Counted from the first letter of the stretch, positions 36,647 to 45,800 are shown. The stretch is 64,000 nt of DNA from Dyella sp. AtDHG13 (GCF_003201105.1 NZ_QICJ01000018.1:1-64000), one strand, 5' to 3'. Numbers and translations: made by a program. Notes: generated by a model not told the origin, from the sequence alone.

Positions 36647-36746
36647 CTCACCGTCATCCCTGCGGAAGCAGGGACCCAGTGCCTTTGATTGCGTGAGAAA
36701 AGCCGAAAGTCGCTGGAACCCCGCTTCCGCGGGGATGACGTCGAGG
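36647..36746. repeat. Dispersed GTCATCCCTGC-type element between cheZ and cheA
   Basis: The ends are CTCACCGTCATCCCTGCGG and CCGCGGGGATGACG, in inverted orientation, with internal CCCAGTG and CGCTGG partners. Same family as 7113-7226. It lies in the 202-bp cheZ-cheA gap and may carry or break a transcription signal. Confidence 0.75.
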
Positions 36747-36795
36747 GCTATGGCGGGTACGCAATCAGGCCAAGGCATCGTTCTTCAACAAGCTC

Positions 36796-37437
36796 TTAGA
36801 AACCAAATTCACTCAACAGACGATCCGCCTCGTCCTGGCTGGTGACCTTCACCGGGCCTGCTGCGGCTTCGCCCGAGGCCAGCGCGCCAGTCAGGCTCAC
36901 CAGTTCCAGCAGCGAGTTCTCTACGCTGCCGATGAAGTTCACGACCTTCTTGATGCGCTGACCGGAGAGGTCCTGCCACGACTGCGCCACCACGAAATCG
37001 GCCATGCCTTCGCGATATTCGTCGGCGAACGACTTGGCCTGCGTCGCCAGCACGCGTGCCGCGTCGCCTTCGGCGGCGCCACCGAGCACGGCGTCGGCGT
37101 GCGCGGCAAGCTGGTCGGCCTGCGGACGCATGCGCTCGGCGAAGTCGAGCGTGCGGTGCGCGGCCTGCGAACTCATCTCCAGCACGTCCTGCAGGTGCTT
37201 GCGCGCATCGGCGACGCTGCCCGGCACGCCTTCCTGCGCGAGGTCGCCGCCCAGGCGGCGTACCGCGTCGTGCAGGTCGCGCGCCAGCAGGCCCAGTGCG
37301 CGGAACAGGCGCTGCTCGCGCTGGCGCACCAGCACGTCCAGCGCCTGCTCGAAGGCGGCGCCGTCGGTGCTGTTCAAGAGATCGTGCAATTCCTGCGGCA
37401 TGGCTTCGCCGGCGAGCAGGGAGACTTGTGCGTTCAT
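36796..37437 (-). CDS. cheZ: CheZ phosphatase
   Basis: A 213-residue helical protein. The conserved active-site segment [14 protein letters not shown] leads into the CheZ helices, and the dephosphorylation motif [15 protein letters not shown] (with the catalytic Gln in WQDLSGQ) is at about 155-170. The C-terminal tail [12 protein letters not shown] is the CheY-binding peptide seen in CheZ proteins. It removes phosphate from CheY-P. Its ATG overlaps the cheY stop (ATGA at 37434-37437), so both are made together. Confidence 0.95.
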   Translation of the reverse strand: MNAQVSLLAGEAMPQELHDLLNSTDGAAFEQALDVLVRQREQRLFRALGLLARDLHDAVRRLGGDLAQEGVPGSVADARKHLQDVLEMSSQAAHRTLDFAERMRPQADQLAAHADAVLGGAAEGDAARVLATQAKSFADEYREGMADFVVAQSWQDLSGQRIKKVVNFIGSVENSLLELVSLTGALASGEAAAGPVKVTSQDEADRLLSEFGF

Positions 37438-37841
37438 GCGTTGGCTCCGCTGGCGGCCAGGCGTTCGAAGATCTTGCTGAGTTTTTCCTGCAGGGTGACG
37501 GCGGTGAACGGCTTGACGATGTAGCCGTTCACGCCCGCCTGCGCGGCGGCGATGATCTGGTCGCGGTTGTTCTCCGCGGTGACCATGAGCACCGGCATGC
37601 TCTTGAGCGAGGGCTCGGCGCGGATGGCGCGCAGCAGGTCGATGCCCGTCATGTTGGGCATGTTCCAGTCGGTCACCACCATGTCGAAACTGTTGTTGCG
37701 CAACATGGTCAGCGCGTTCTCGCCGTCGTCGGCTTCCTGGATGAGCGTGTTGCTGAAACCCAGCTCGACCAGCAGGTTGCGAACGATGCGCCGCATGGTG
37801 GAGAAATCGTCCACCACGAGGATCTTCATATTCTTGTCCAA
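37434..37841 (-). CDS. cheY: CheY, flagellar-motor response regulator
   Basis: A receiver of 131-135 residues. It has [16 protein letters not shown], phospho-acceptor Asp in [12 protein letters not shown] (Asp58 with the long start), the Thr of VTAENN and Lys of [10 protein letters not shown], nearly identical in sequence style to enterobacterial CheY. Phosphorylated CheY binds FliM/FliN to change rotation. A TTG at 37841 has GGAG six bases upstream and is the likelier start; the ATG four codons later (37829) is an alternative. Coupled to cheZ by ATGA. Confidence 0.97.
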   Translation of the reverse strand: MDKNMKILVVDDFSTMRRIVRNLLVELGFSNTLIQEADDGENALTMLRNNSFDMVVTDWNMPNMTGIDLLRAIRAEPSLKSMPVLMVTAENNRDQIIAAAQAGVNGYIVKPFTAVTLQEKLSKIFERLAASGANA

Positions 37842-37892
37842 GTTTTTCTCCGCTTGCTTCGGGGGAATAGGGAGTAGATGTGCGTGTCGTCG

Positions 37893-38672
37893 CTAGCGTG
37901 GTTTTGACTTTCCGGTTTTCGATTCCCGATTCCCGATGCCCTGCCCTTCCGTCCATCCGGTCATGCGCGCGCGCAGACGCACGATGGCCTGGCCGTGGAT
38001 CTGGCAGACGCGCGACTCGGTGACCCCGAGCACCGCGCCGATCTCCTTGAGGTTCAACTCTTCCTCGTAGTACAGGGACATCACCAGCTGCTCGCGCTCC
38101 GGCAGGCTGCCGATGGCCTCCACCAGCGCCTCGCGCATGCCTTCGTGCTCGACGCTGTCAGCGGGCCCCAGGCTGTCGCCGTCGGCCACGTCGAACGCCG
38201 CGCCACCGTCCGCGTCGTCCGGCGCGGAGAGGCTGAGCAGGCGCGCGCTCGCGGCGTCGGCCAGCACCTGGTGATATTCCTCGGCGCCGATGCCCAGCCG
38301 CCGCATCACTTCGGCGTCCTCGGCATCCGCACCGGTCTCGATTTCAATCTGACGAACGACCTCCGCCATTTCGCGCACTTTTCGATGCACCGACCGTGGG
38401 GTCCAGTCGGTGCGCCGCAACTCGTCGAGCATCGCGCCACGGATGCGGATGCCCGCAAACGTCTCGAAGCTCGCATTCCGTCCGGTGGTGAAATTGCGCG
38501 CGGCCTCCAGCAAACCGATCATGCCGGCCTGGATCAGGTCGCTGACGTCCACGCTGGGCGGCAGGCGGCCCATCAGGTGATAGGCGATCCTTCGCACCAG
38601 GGGAGCGTGCTGGCGAACCAGTTCGTCGGCACTCTGCTTTTGCAGTTGCAGATATTCGGAAGCCACACTCAT
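37893..38672 (-). CDS. fliA: FliA, flagellar sigma factor 28
   Basis: A 259-residue sigma factor. Region 2 (DLIQAGMIGLLEAARNF, TFAGIRIRGAMLDELRR), region 3 and region 4 (LNLKEIGAVLGVTESRVCQIHGQAIVRLR) are all present. It directs late flagellar genes; matching promoters are visible at 25803, 25869 and 63910. The tail after region 4 (EGQGIGNRESKTGKSKPR) is coded by a GGGAATC-type heptanucleotide repeat at 37910-37935 and looks like an acquired extension. The start is one base after the flhG stop. Confidence 0.96.
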   Translation of the reverse strand: MSVASEYLQLQKQSADELVRQHAPLVRRIAYHLMGRLPPSVDVSDLIQAGMIGLLEAARNFTTGRNASFETFAGIRIRGAMLDELRRTDWTPRSVHRKVREMAEVVRQIEIETGADAEDAEVMRRLGIGAEEYHQVLADAASARLLSLSAPDDADGGAAFDVADGDSLGPADSVEHEGMREALVEAIGSLPEREQLVMSLYYEEELNLKEIGAVLGVTESRVCQIHGQAIVRLRARMTGWTEGQGIGNRESKTGKSKPR

Positions 38673-38673
38673 C

Positions 38674-39615
38674 TCACCACCCCGTCGCTACTGCGGCCTG
38701 CCTGCTGAAGAAGGCGATGCGGTCCAGGCCCAGTCGCTCGGGTTCACCCCATGTATCGACCGCACCCGCCAATTGCTTGAATGCCAGTCCCGAGCGGCTG
38801 GACGGCCACAGGTCCACCACCGCGCTCTGGCGGCGGATGGCTTGCCTGAGCCGTTCGTCCTGCGGAACCTGCCCCATGAATTCCAGCGCCACGTCGAGAA
38901 AGCGGTCGCAAACCCTTGCGAGCTTCTGATGCAGCTGCCTGGCCTCGCCCACGTTGCGCACCATGTTGGCCACCATGCGGAAGCGGCGCACGCCGAAGTC
39001 GCGGCTGAGCACCTTGAGCAAGGCGTAGGCGTCGGTGAGCGAGGCCGGCTCGTCGCACACCACCACCACCACGTCGTCCGCGGCGGCGGCGAACATCGCC
39101 ACGTTGTCGGAAAGGCCCGCGGCGGTATCCACCACCAGGTAATCCGGCGGCGTGACCAGGTCGTCGAACGCGCGGATCACCGCGGCATGCTCGCCGGCGC
39201 CGAGCTGCGCGAGCCGGCGCGTGCCGGAACCGGCCGGCACCACCTTCAGCCCGTGCGGCGCGCTCATCAGCAGGTCGTCGATGCTGCAGCTGCCGTCGAG
39301 CAGGTGGCCGATGTGGCGCGTGGGCGTAAGGCCGAGCAGCACATCGATATTGGCCAGGCTCATGTCGGCGTCGAGCAGGATCACCTTGTGTCCGTCCATG
39401 GCCAACGCCATGCCCAGATTCACCGACACCGTGGTCTTGCCCACGCCGCCCTTGCCGCCCGCCACCGCGATGGCGCGGCAGCGTTTGCGCGGCGCGCTGC
39501 CGCTCAGCCCGTACGCCTGGTCGTGTACCGGCGCCTGTCGCCCATGTCGTTCGGTCAGCGCACGCAGCATGCTCTCCAACCCCATCGCCTGATTCATTGC
39601 GAAAACACCGTTCAT
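38674..39615 (-). CDS. flhG: FlhG (FleN), MinD-like ATPase controlling flagellar number
   Basis: A 313-residue ParA/MinD ATPase. The Walker A motif GGKGGVGKTT is at 53-62; LLDADMSLANIDVLLGL and VVDTAAGLSDN follow. The N-terminal NQAMGLESMLRAL matches the DQA-x-x-LR peptide that stimulates the FlhF GTPase. It limits polar flagellar number, in part by restraining FleQ. The ATG at 39615 overlaps the flhF stop (ATGA); a second Met at 39597 is possible. Confidence 0.95.
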   Translation of the reverse strand: MNGVFAMNQAMGLESMLRALTERHGRQAPVHDQAYGLSGSAPRKRCRAIAVAGGKGGVGKTTVSVNLGMALAMDGHKVILLDADMSLANIDVLLGLTPTRHIGHLLDGSCSIDDLLMSAPHGLKVVPAGSGTRRLAQLGAGEHAAVIRAFDDLVTPPDYLVVDTAAGLSDNVAMFAAAADDVVVVVCDEPASLTDAYALLKVLSRDFGVRRFRMVANMVRNVGEARQLHQKLARVCDRFLDVALEFMGQVPQDERLRQAIRRQSAVVDLWPSSRSGLAFKQLAGAVDTWGEPERLGLDRIAFFSRQAAVATGW

Positions 39616-41033
39616 GCGCTTGCCACCGCCAGTCCGAACCGATCCGCCATCACCATGTCATCCGCGGGCGCGTTGCCCTTGAGCGCCTGCGCGGCGCGGC
39701 ACACCAGCACGCGCGCATCGGCGGTGGCGATGTCCTCGGGCACGCGCTGGCCGTCGGTGACGTAGTCGAGCGCCAGCCGGTGCCGGATCAGCACCGACAG
39801 CGCGCCGCCAAGGCTGGGCGCCTCGTCGAGCTTGGTGAGGATGCAGGCGTGCGGCCGCACCGGCAGGTAGGCGCGCACGGCTTCGTCCAGCGACGACGCA
39901 TGCGCGTTCGCCGCCAGCACCAGGCACGCGCGCAGGTCGCCGCCGTTGCGCAGCACGTCCAGTTGTTCGGCCAGGCGCGGATCGCCGCCGGCCAGACCCG
40001 CCGTGTCCACCAGCACGGTGTGATGGCCGCGCAGGAGTTCGAGCACGTGGCGCAGGCTGTCGGCGTCATAGGCGGGATACACGCGCACGCCGAGCAGGCG
40101 GCCGTAGTGTTCCAGCTGCGCCGCCGCGCCGATGCGATAGTGGTCGGTGCTCACCAGCGCCACTTGCGAGGCGCCGTGGCGCATCACCGCACGCGCCGCC
40201 AGTTTGGCGATGGTGGTGGTCTTGCCCACGCCGGTGGAACCGACCAGGGCGGTGACGCCGCGGCGTTCCGCATGATCGCGCGGGCTGATCGACAGGCTGC
40301 GGCTCAGCACGCCCAGCGGCAGGTAGCGCGCCTGTTCGGCATTGATCTCGGCCGGCAGTTCGTCGACCAGCTGGCGCGCCACATCCGGCTCGATGCCCAG
40401 GCGGGTCATTTCGCGCAGCACGCGGGCGCGCATCGGCTGGCGGCGCTCCATGTCGTTCCAGATCAGGCTGGACAGCTGCGTCTCCAGCAATTCGCGCAGG
40501 CTGCCCAGTTCGGCACGCACGCGTGCGGTGTCCTGCACGGCGCGTTCGAGCAGCGGGTGAAGGTTGGCCGGCAGGTCGGCGTCGATGGGCGCGGCCGTTT
40601 CCACGGGCGCCTGCTCGGCGGCCTTCGCCGCCGGGGCGGCGGGCGTCTCGGCGGCGCGCGCGGCGGGAGCGTCCACCGCCTCCACGCGCGGCGCAACGGC
40701 ACGGCGCGAGAGCGACAGCGTCACGCCGTCGTCGTCGCGACGGTTCACCGGCGGCAGCGGCGGCGGCGTGACGTCGGAGCGACGCGCCACGATGGGCCGT
40801 TCCATGGCGGCCGGCGCGGGCGCGGCGGCGCGGCCACGGTTTTCCACTTCCAGCGGTGCGCCGTGGCGCGCGGCTTCGCGCACCAGGGCTTCGTCGAAAT
40901 CGACGGCGGCGATGATCTCGATGCCGTCGTCCATCCGGCGCGTGGACAGGATCACCGCATCCGGGCCCTGGTCTTCGCGCACTTCGCGCATGGCCTGCCG
41001 CATGTCGGAGGCCACGAAACGCTTGATCTTCAT
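39612..41033 (-). CDS. flhF: FlhF, SRP-type GTPase for polar flagellar placement
   Basis: A 473-residue protein. The basic N-terminal B domain (MKIKRFVASDMRQAMREV) is followed by an Ala/Pro-rich linker (about 65-160), the N domain and the G domain with the P-loop GSTGVGKTT at 265-273, VLVDTAGLAGGD and LTKLDEAPSLGG. It recruits early flagellar proteins to the pole. It heads the flhF-flhG-fliA-cheY-cheZ run; the 220-bp space before it is filled by an inverted-repeat element, and I found no sigma-54 site there. Confidence 0.95.
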   Translation of the reverse strand: MKIKRFVASDMRQAMREVREDQGPDAVILSTRRMDDGIEIIAAVDFDEALVREAARHGAPLEVENRGRAAAPAPAAMERPIVARRSDVTPPPLPPVNRRDDDGVTLSLSRRAVAPRVEAVDAPAARAAETPAAPAAKAAEQAPVETAAPIDADLPANLHPLLERAVQDTARVRAELGSLRELLETQLSSLIWNDMERRQPMRARVLREMTRLGIEPDVARQLVDELPAEINAEQARYLPLGVLSRSLSISPRDHAERRGVTALVGSTGVGKTTTIAKLAARAVMRHGASQVALVSTDHYRIGAAAQLEHYGRLLGVRVYPAYDADSLRHVLELLRGHHTVLVDTAGLAGGDPRLAEQLDVLRNGGDLRACLVLAANAHASSLDEAVRAYLPVRPHACILTKLDEAPSLGGALSVLIRHRLALDYVTDGQRVPEDIATADARVLVCRAAQALKGNAPADDMVMADRFGLAVASA

Positions 41034-41049
41034 GGGCTCGCCTTGCTCG

Positions 41050-41246
41050 CGGGAATAGGGAATCGGGAATGGGGAATAGGAACGGCCCGCGCTGCTGCGG
41101 CGTTGCGTTGAATGGTTTGCCTGTGGCGCATATCCGACCTTCTCGACCTGTTCGTTAGCTTCGGTGGTGCATAGGCAGCAGCGCGCATCGTCAAAACTTT
41201 CCTCACGCCGCTCTTCCTATGCCCCATTCCCGATTCCCTATTCCCG
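41050..41246. repeat. 197-bp element with 33-bp terminal inverted repeats (MITE-like)
   Basis: The left end (41050-41082, beginning CGGGAATAGGGAATCGGG) and right end (41214-41246) are inverted copies with one mismatch in 33 bases. A second inner inverted repeat (CGCGCTGCTGC near 41087-41097 against GCAGCAGCGCG near 41175-41185) lies inside. No open frame is inside. The ends are made of GGGAATA/GGGAATC heptamers, as in the 3' end of fliA. The element occupies nearly the whole flhA-flhF gap. The flhA stop codon lies in a separate short hairpin, GGGGCGC-TTTA-GCGCCCC (41246-41263). Confidence 0.8.
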
Positions 41247-41253
41247 GGGCGCT

Positions 41254-43347
41254 TTAGCGCCCCAATGCCTGCACCAGCCGCACGCGGCGGTTGTCGGGCA
41301 CTTCGTTGTAGGCGAGTACGTGCAGGTTCTGTGCCACATGGCGGGTGAAGCGCGCGAGCCACGGACGGAGCTGCGGCGCAACCAGCAGAACCGCCGGTTC
41401 CCCGCTCATTTCCTGCTTGCGCGCGGCGTCGGCCACGCCCTGCTGCAGGCGGTCGGCAAGGCCCGGTTCCACCGCGGCGCCCGCCACGCCGCCGTTCGCG
41501 AGCGATCCCAGCAGGATCTGCTCCAGTTCCGGCGCCAGCGTGATGACCGGGATCTCCGTGCCCAGGCCCGAGATCTCCTGCACGATCTGCCGCCCCAGGG
41601 CCACGCGCACCGCGGCGGTGAGCGCGCCGGGATCCTGACTCTGGCCCGCGTGTTCCGCCAAGGATTCGACGATGGAGCGCATGTTGCGGATCGGCACCCG
41701 CTCGGCCAGCAGGTTCTGCATGACCTTCACCACCACGCCCAGCGACAGGCGCTTGGGCACCAGGTCTTCCACCAGCTTGGGCGCGGTCTGCGCCAGGCGG
41801 TCCAGCAGCTGCTGCACGTCCTGGTGGCTGAGCAGTTCGTGCGCGTGGCTCTGCAGGATGTGCGACAGGTGCGTGGCGATCACCGTGGCCGGGTCGACCA
41901 CGGTGTAGCCCAGGCTCTGCGCCAGCTCGCGCTGGCCCGGCTCGATCCACAATGCTTCCAGGCCGAACGCCGGATCGCGCGTGGGAATGCCTTGCAGACC
42001 TTCCTGCACGCGGCCGGGGTTGATCGCCAGCAGGCGGTCGTTGTGCACTTCGGATTCGCCCATCGGCACGCCCATCAGGGTGATGCGATAGGTGTTGGGG
42101 CCCAGGTCCAGGTTGTCGCGGATATGCACCGCCGGCACCAGGAAGCCCAGCTCCTGCGACAGCTTGCGGCGCACCGACTTGATGCGCCCCATCAGCTCGC
42201 CGCCCTGGTGCGTGTCCACCAGCGGAATGAGCCGATAGCCGACCTCCAGTCCCAGCGGATCGACGCTGGCCACGTCTTCCCAGCCCAGTTCCAGGCGCTC
42301 GGCCGGCGCGGCGGCGGGCGGCGGCACGTCGGCGGCGGCCTTGGCCACGCGCTCCTGCGCCTCGCGCTCGCGCTTCACCATCAGCCACGCGGCACCGCCA
42401 CAGGTAGCGCCCAGCAGCAGGAAGGCGATGTTCGGCATGCCGGGAATCAGTCCCATCACGCCCAGCACCACGCCGGCCACCGCGAGCGCGCGCGGCTGGC
42501 CGAACAACTGGCCGACCAGCTGCTTGCCCATGTCGGTGGACTTGGACACGCGCGTGACGATCACGGCGGTGGCGATGGACAGCATCAGCGAGGGCACCTG
42601 CGCCACCAGGCCGTCGCCGATGGTGAGCAGCGTGTACGTCTTGGCCGCCTCGCCCGCCGACAGTCCATGCTGCAGGATGCCGACGAAGAAGCCGCCCACG
42701 ATGTTGATGATCAGGATCAGGATGCCGGCGGTGGCATCGCCGCGCACGAACTTGGAGGCACCGTCCATCGAGCCGTAGAAGTCCGCTTCCTCGCGCACTT
42801 CCTGGCGACGCTCGCGCGCCTGCTCCTGATTGAGCAGGCCGGCGTTCAAGTCCGCGTCGATGGCCATCTGCTTGCCGGGCATGGCATCCAGGGTGAAGCG
42901 CGCGGTCACTTCGGACACGCGCGTGGCGCCCTTGGTCACCACCACGAAGTTGATGATGGTGAGGATGGCGAACACCACCAGGCCCACGGCGAAATTGCCG
43001 CCGATGACGAACTCGCCGAACGCCTCGATCACCTTGCCCGCCGCGCCGGGGCCATCGTGGCCGTGCAGCAGCACAACGCGCGTGGAGGCGATGTTCAGCG
43101 CCAGGCGCAGCAAGGTCGCCATCAGCACCACGGTGGGAAACGCGGCGAATTCCAGCGGACGCATCACGTAGATCACCGCCAGCAGGATCACCAGCGACAA
43201 CGCGATGTTGAAGCTGAAGAGCATGTCGAGGATGAAGGGCGGCAGCGGCAGCATCATCATCGCCAGCGCGGCGAGCATGATCACCGGCGCGCCCAGGCCG
43301 CGGCGGCCGAGCGTCTTCAGATTGCCAAGCGTGGTTGCGTTTGCCAT
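41254..43347 (-). CDS. flhA: FlhA, flagellar type III export gate component
   Basis: A 697-residue export protein. The N-terminal half has about eight membrane helices (MLAALAMMMLPLPPFILDML, VVLMATLLRLALNIASTRV and others) and the conserved FHIPEP-type loop (SEVTARFTLDAMPGKQMAID, ADLNAGLLNQEQAR). The C-terminal cytoplasmic domain (from about 340) docks chaperone-substrate pairs. It uses the proton gradient to drive export. It lies 10 bp after flhB and closes the fliLMNOPQR-flhBA operon. Confidence 0.97.
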   Translation of the reverse strand: MANATTLGNLKTLGRRGLGAPVIMLAALAMMMLPLPPFILDMLFSFNIALSLVILLAVIYVMRPLEFAAFPTVVLMATLLRLALNIASTRVVLLHGHDGPGAAGKVIEAFGEFVIGGNFAVGLVVFAILTIINFVVVTKGATRVSEVTARFTLDAMPGKQMAIDADLNAGLLNQEQARERRQEVREEADFYGSMDGASKFVRGDATAGILILIINIVGGFFVGILQHGLSAGEAAKTYTLLTIGDGLVAQVPSLMLSIATAVIVTRVSKSTDMGKQLVGQLFGQPRALAVAGVVLGVMGLIPGMPNIAFLLLGATCGGAAWLMVKREREAQERVAKAAADVPPPAAAPAERLELGWEDVASVDPLGLEVGYRLIPLVDTHQGGELMGRIKSVRRKLSQELGFLVPAVHIRDNLDLGPNTYRITLMGVPMGESEVHNDRLLAINPGRVQEGLQGIPTRDPAFGLEALWIEPGQRELAQSLGYTVVDPATVIATHLSHILQSHAHELLSHQDVQQLLDRLAQTAPKLVEDLVPKRLSLGVVVKVMQNLLAERVPIRNMRSIVESLAEHAGQSQDPGALTAAVRVALGRQIVQEISGLGTEIPVITLAPELEQILLGSLANGGVAGAAVEPGLADRLQQGVADAARKQEMSGEPAVLLVAPQLRPWLARFTRHVAQNLHVLAYNEVPDNRRVRLVQALGR

Positions 43348-43357
43348 CGGCGTTCCA

Positions 43358-44497
43358 TCAGAACTTGTAGGGACCCATCAGGTCCGGATCGACATCGGGT
43401 TGCGGCGCCTTCGGCGGCTCCTCGCCGCGCGACACCGCCTGCTTGAGCTGAAACACGTACGCGAGCACCTGCGCCACGGCGACGTAGAGCGACGAAGGGA
43501 TCTCGCGGTCGAGCTGGGTGGTGGCATACAAGGCGCGTGCCAACGGCGGCGCCTCCACCGTGGGAATGCGATGGCTGGCGGCGACCAGGCGTATCTGCAG
43601 CGCCAGTTCGTCCATGCCCTTGGCGACGACGCGCGGCGCGCCCATGCGGCTGTCGTCGTAGCGCAGCGCCACGGCGAAATGCGTGGGGTTGGTGATCAGC
43701 ACGTCCGCCTTGGGCAGCTCCTGCATCATGCGCTTGCGCGCCATCTGGAACTGCGTCTGGCGCACGCGGGCCTTGAGTTCGGGGTTGCCCTCGCTTTCCT
43801 TCGACTCGTCCTTCAGCTCCTGGCGCGTCATGCGCAGGCGCTTGGTGTGGTCGAACTTCTGGTACAGCGCATCCGCGCCGCCGATCAGTGCCAGCACGGA
43901 ACCGAACAGCAGCGCACCGTGACCGAGCAGGCTCATCGCCTTCACCGTGCCCGCGCCGACTTCGCCGCGGCCGGTAGCCATCAGGTCGGTCTGCCAACCC
44001 TTGAGCACCATCACCAGCACGCCGCCGATCAGGAGCAGCTTGAGCAGCGACTTGCCCAGTTCCACCAGGCCGCGCATGGCGAAGATGCGACCGAGGCCGG
44101 CGATGGGATCGAGCCGCTCGAACTTCGGCTGCAAGGCTTCGCCGCTGAAATTCAGGCCACCCAGCAACAACGGCGCGGCCAGCGCGGCGAGCACCGTCGC
44201 CAGCGCCACCGGCGCGAACAGCGCGAACGCCTCGTGCATGGCCAGCGAGAGGATGCGGCCAGGCAGCTGATCGCTGAACAAGGCATCGCGCCCGTAGCTC
44301 AGTCCCAGGCTGTAGATGCGCCGCACGTGCACCAGCGCGCCTTCGCCGCCGCTCATCAGCGCGGCGACGCCGGCCAGCACCACCACCGCACCGGATAGGT
44401 CGCGCGAACGCGGTACGTCGCCCTTCTCGCGCGATTCGCGCAGGCGTTTTTCGGAAGGTTGTTCGGTGCGTTCCTGATCGTCGTCATGCTCGGCCAT
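43358..44497 (-). CDS. flhB: FlhB, export substrate-specificity switch protein
   Basis: A 379-residue protein with four membrane helices and a cytoplasmic domain that self-cleaves at NPTH (residues 270-273, in LITNPTHFAVALRY). After cleavage the C-terminal fragment changes export from hook to filament proteins when FliK signals. A free copy of this fragment's homologue is encoded at 27088-27363. The start at 44497 lies 10 bp after fliR. Confidence 0.97.
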   Translation of the reverse strand: MAEHDDDQERTEQPSEKRLRESREKGDVPRSRDLSGAVVVLAGVAALMSGGEGALVHVRRIYSLGLSYGRDALFSDQLPGRILSLAMHEAFALFAPVALATVLAALAAPLLLGGLNFSGEALQPKFERLDPIAGLGRIFAMRGLVELGKSLLKLLLIGGVLVMVLKGWQTDLMATGRGEVGAGTVKAMSLLGHGALLFGSVLALIGGADALYQKFDHTKRLRMTRQELKDESKESEGNPELKARVRQTQFQMARKRMMQELPKADVLITNPTHFAVALRYDDSRMGAPRVVAKGMDELALQIRLVAASHRIPTVEAPPLARALYATTQLDREIPSSLYVAVAQVLAYVFQLKQAVSRGEEPPKAPQPDVDPDLMGPYKF

Positions 44498-44507
44498 GGC
44501 GTGCCCC

Positions 44508-45278
44508 TCAACCGCCCGCCAGCTCGTGCATCAGCGTCCACGCACTGTTCTGCAGAGACTCGAACGCGCCCGGCACGCTGCGCATGGACAGCCACAGCGC
44601 GACGAAACCCAGCGTCACCGTGATGGGAAAACCCACCGCGAACAGATTCATCGCCGGCGCCGCGCGGCTGATCGCGGCAAAGCCGATGTTCACCATCAGC
44701 AGCGAGGTCATGGCCGGCAAGGCCACCCGCACCGCACCGCCGAACAGATGCGTGGCGAACGCCACCACGGCATACAGGCCGTTGCCGCTGATCACCGGCT
44801 GCCCCGGCGGCAGGGCGTGGAAGCTGTCGGCCAGCAGGGAAATCAATTGAAGATGACCATTCATCGCCAGAAACAGCAGCGTCACCATCAGCAGATAGAA
44901 CTGGCTGAGCACGGGCGAGCTGCCGCTACCGCGCGGGTCCACCGTCTCGGCGAAACCCAAGCTCATGCTCTGGCCCACCAGCTGCCCGCCCAGCGACACC
45001 GCCTCGAAGGCCAGCTTGAGCACAAAGCCGATGGCCGCACCCATGAGGAACTGGCTGACCATGGTGGCGATGCCATCGGCCGTCATCGGATCGATGCGCG
45101 TGGACGCCAGCGGAGCCAGTACAAACGTCAGCATCATCACCACGCCCAGGCGCAGGCGCCGCGGCATCACCGCATCGCCGAACACGGGGGCGATCATGCA
45201 CATGCCGCCGACGCGGGCCATTGCCCACAGCAGCGAGCCGATCAGCCCCTGCAGTTCGGCAAGCTGCACCGTGGTCAT
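44508..45278 (-). CDS. fliR: FliR, flagellar export gate protein
   Basis: A 256-residue membrane protein with about six helices (LIGSLLWAMARVGGMCMIAPVFG, FLMGAAIGFVLKLAFEAVSLGG, SLLMVNIGFAAISRAAPAMN). It forms the export gate with FliP and FliQ. The start at 45278 overlaps the fliQ stop (ATGA, 45275-45278); upstream codons in the same frame are not needed by the family. Confidence 0.95.
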   Translation of the reverse strand: MTTVQLAELQGLIGSLLWAMARVGGMCMIAPVFGDAVMPRRLRLGVVMMLTFVLAPLASTRIDPMTADGIATMVSQFLMGAAIGFVLKLAFEAVSLGGQLVGQSMSLGFAETVDPRGSGSSPVLSQFYLLMVTLLFLAMNGHLQLISLLADSFHALPPGQPVISGNGLYAVVAFATHLFGGAVRVALPAMTSLLMVNIGFAAISRAAPAMNLFAVGFPITVTLGFVALWLSMRSVPGAFESLQNSAWTLMHELAGG

Positions 45279-45544
45279 TTCACCGCACCGGGCAGGCTTT
45301 CGATCAGCTGATGCGTGAACTGCACCAGCGTGCGCAGCATCCACGGCCCCGCGATCAACGCCACCGCCGCCATGGCGATCACCTTGGGGATGAAGCTCAG
45401 CGTCATTTCGTTGATCTGCGTGGCCGCCTGCACCACACCGATGATCAGGCCCACGGCCAGCGCCGTGAGCAGTAGCGGCGCGGCCACCATCATGGCGACG
45501 TAGAGCGCGTGCTGGCCGAATTCGATGACGGATTCAGGCGTCAT
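45275..45544 (-). CDS. fliQ: FliQ, flagellar export gate protein
   Basis: An 89-residue protein with two membrane helices (MVAAPLLLTALAVGLIIGVV and VIAMAAVALIAGPWML) and the typical QAATQINEMTLSFIPK loop. It is the usual length. It is coupled to fliR by ATGA but separated from fliP by 286 bp of repeat sequence, where these genes normally adjoin. Confidence 0.95.
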   Translation of the reverse strand: MTPESVIEFGQHALYVAMMVAAPLLLTALAVGLIIGVVQAATQINEMTLSFIPKVIAMAAVALIAGPWMLRTLVQFTHQLIESLPGAVK

Positions 45545-45555
45545 GGCGTGCCTCG

Positions 45556-45800
45556 CGCGGCTTTACTCTCTCTCCCCTTTGGGGCACGCGGGGAGCAGCC
45601 ATGGATGGCTGCGGCTTTGAGGAGCGAGGAGAGGGTTGGGGTGAGTTCCGAAAAGGGGGTAAAGGTCGGGTGCTCGCGGGAACGCACATTGCCCTCACCG
45701 TCATTCCCGCGAAGGCGGGAATCCAGTGCCTTTTCCATCACGACGAGTTCACCGCCAAAAGTCACTGGATCCCCGCCTACGCGGGGATGACGATGAGGGA
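45556..45800. repeat. Two dispersed repeats inserted between fliP and fliQ
   Basis: The left part (45561-45645: CTCTCCCC..GGGGCACGCG, GCAGCCATGGATGGCTGC, GAGAGGGTTGGGGTGAG) is shared with 49108-49187. The right part (45692-45800) is a full copy of the GTCATTCCCGC element with inverted ends. Together they fill the 286-bp gap and place several strong hairpins in the middle of the export-gate operon. Confidence 0.8.

Noticed and set aside
41050-41246. Insertion sequence upstream of flhF
   Set aside because: Terminal inverted repeats are present but there is no transposase frame, so at most a non-autonomous element.
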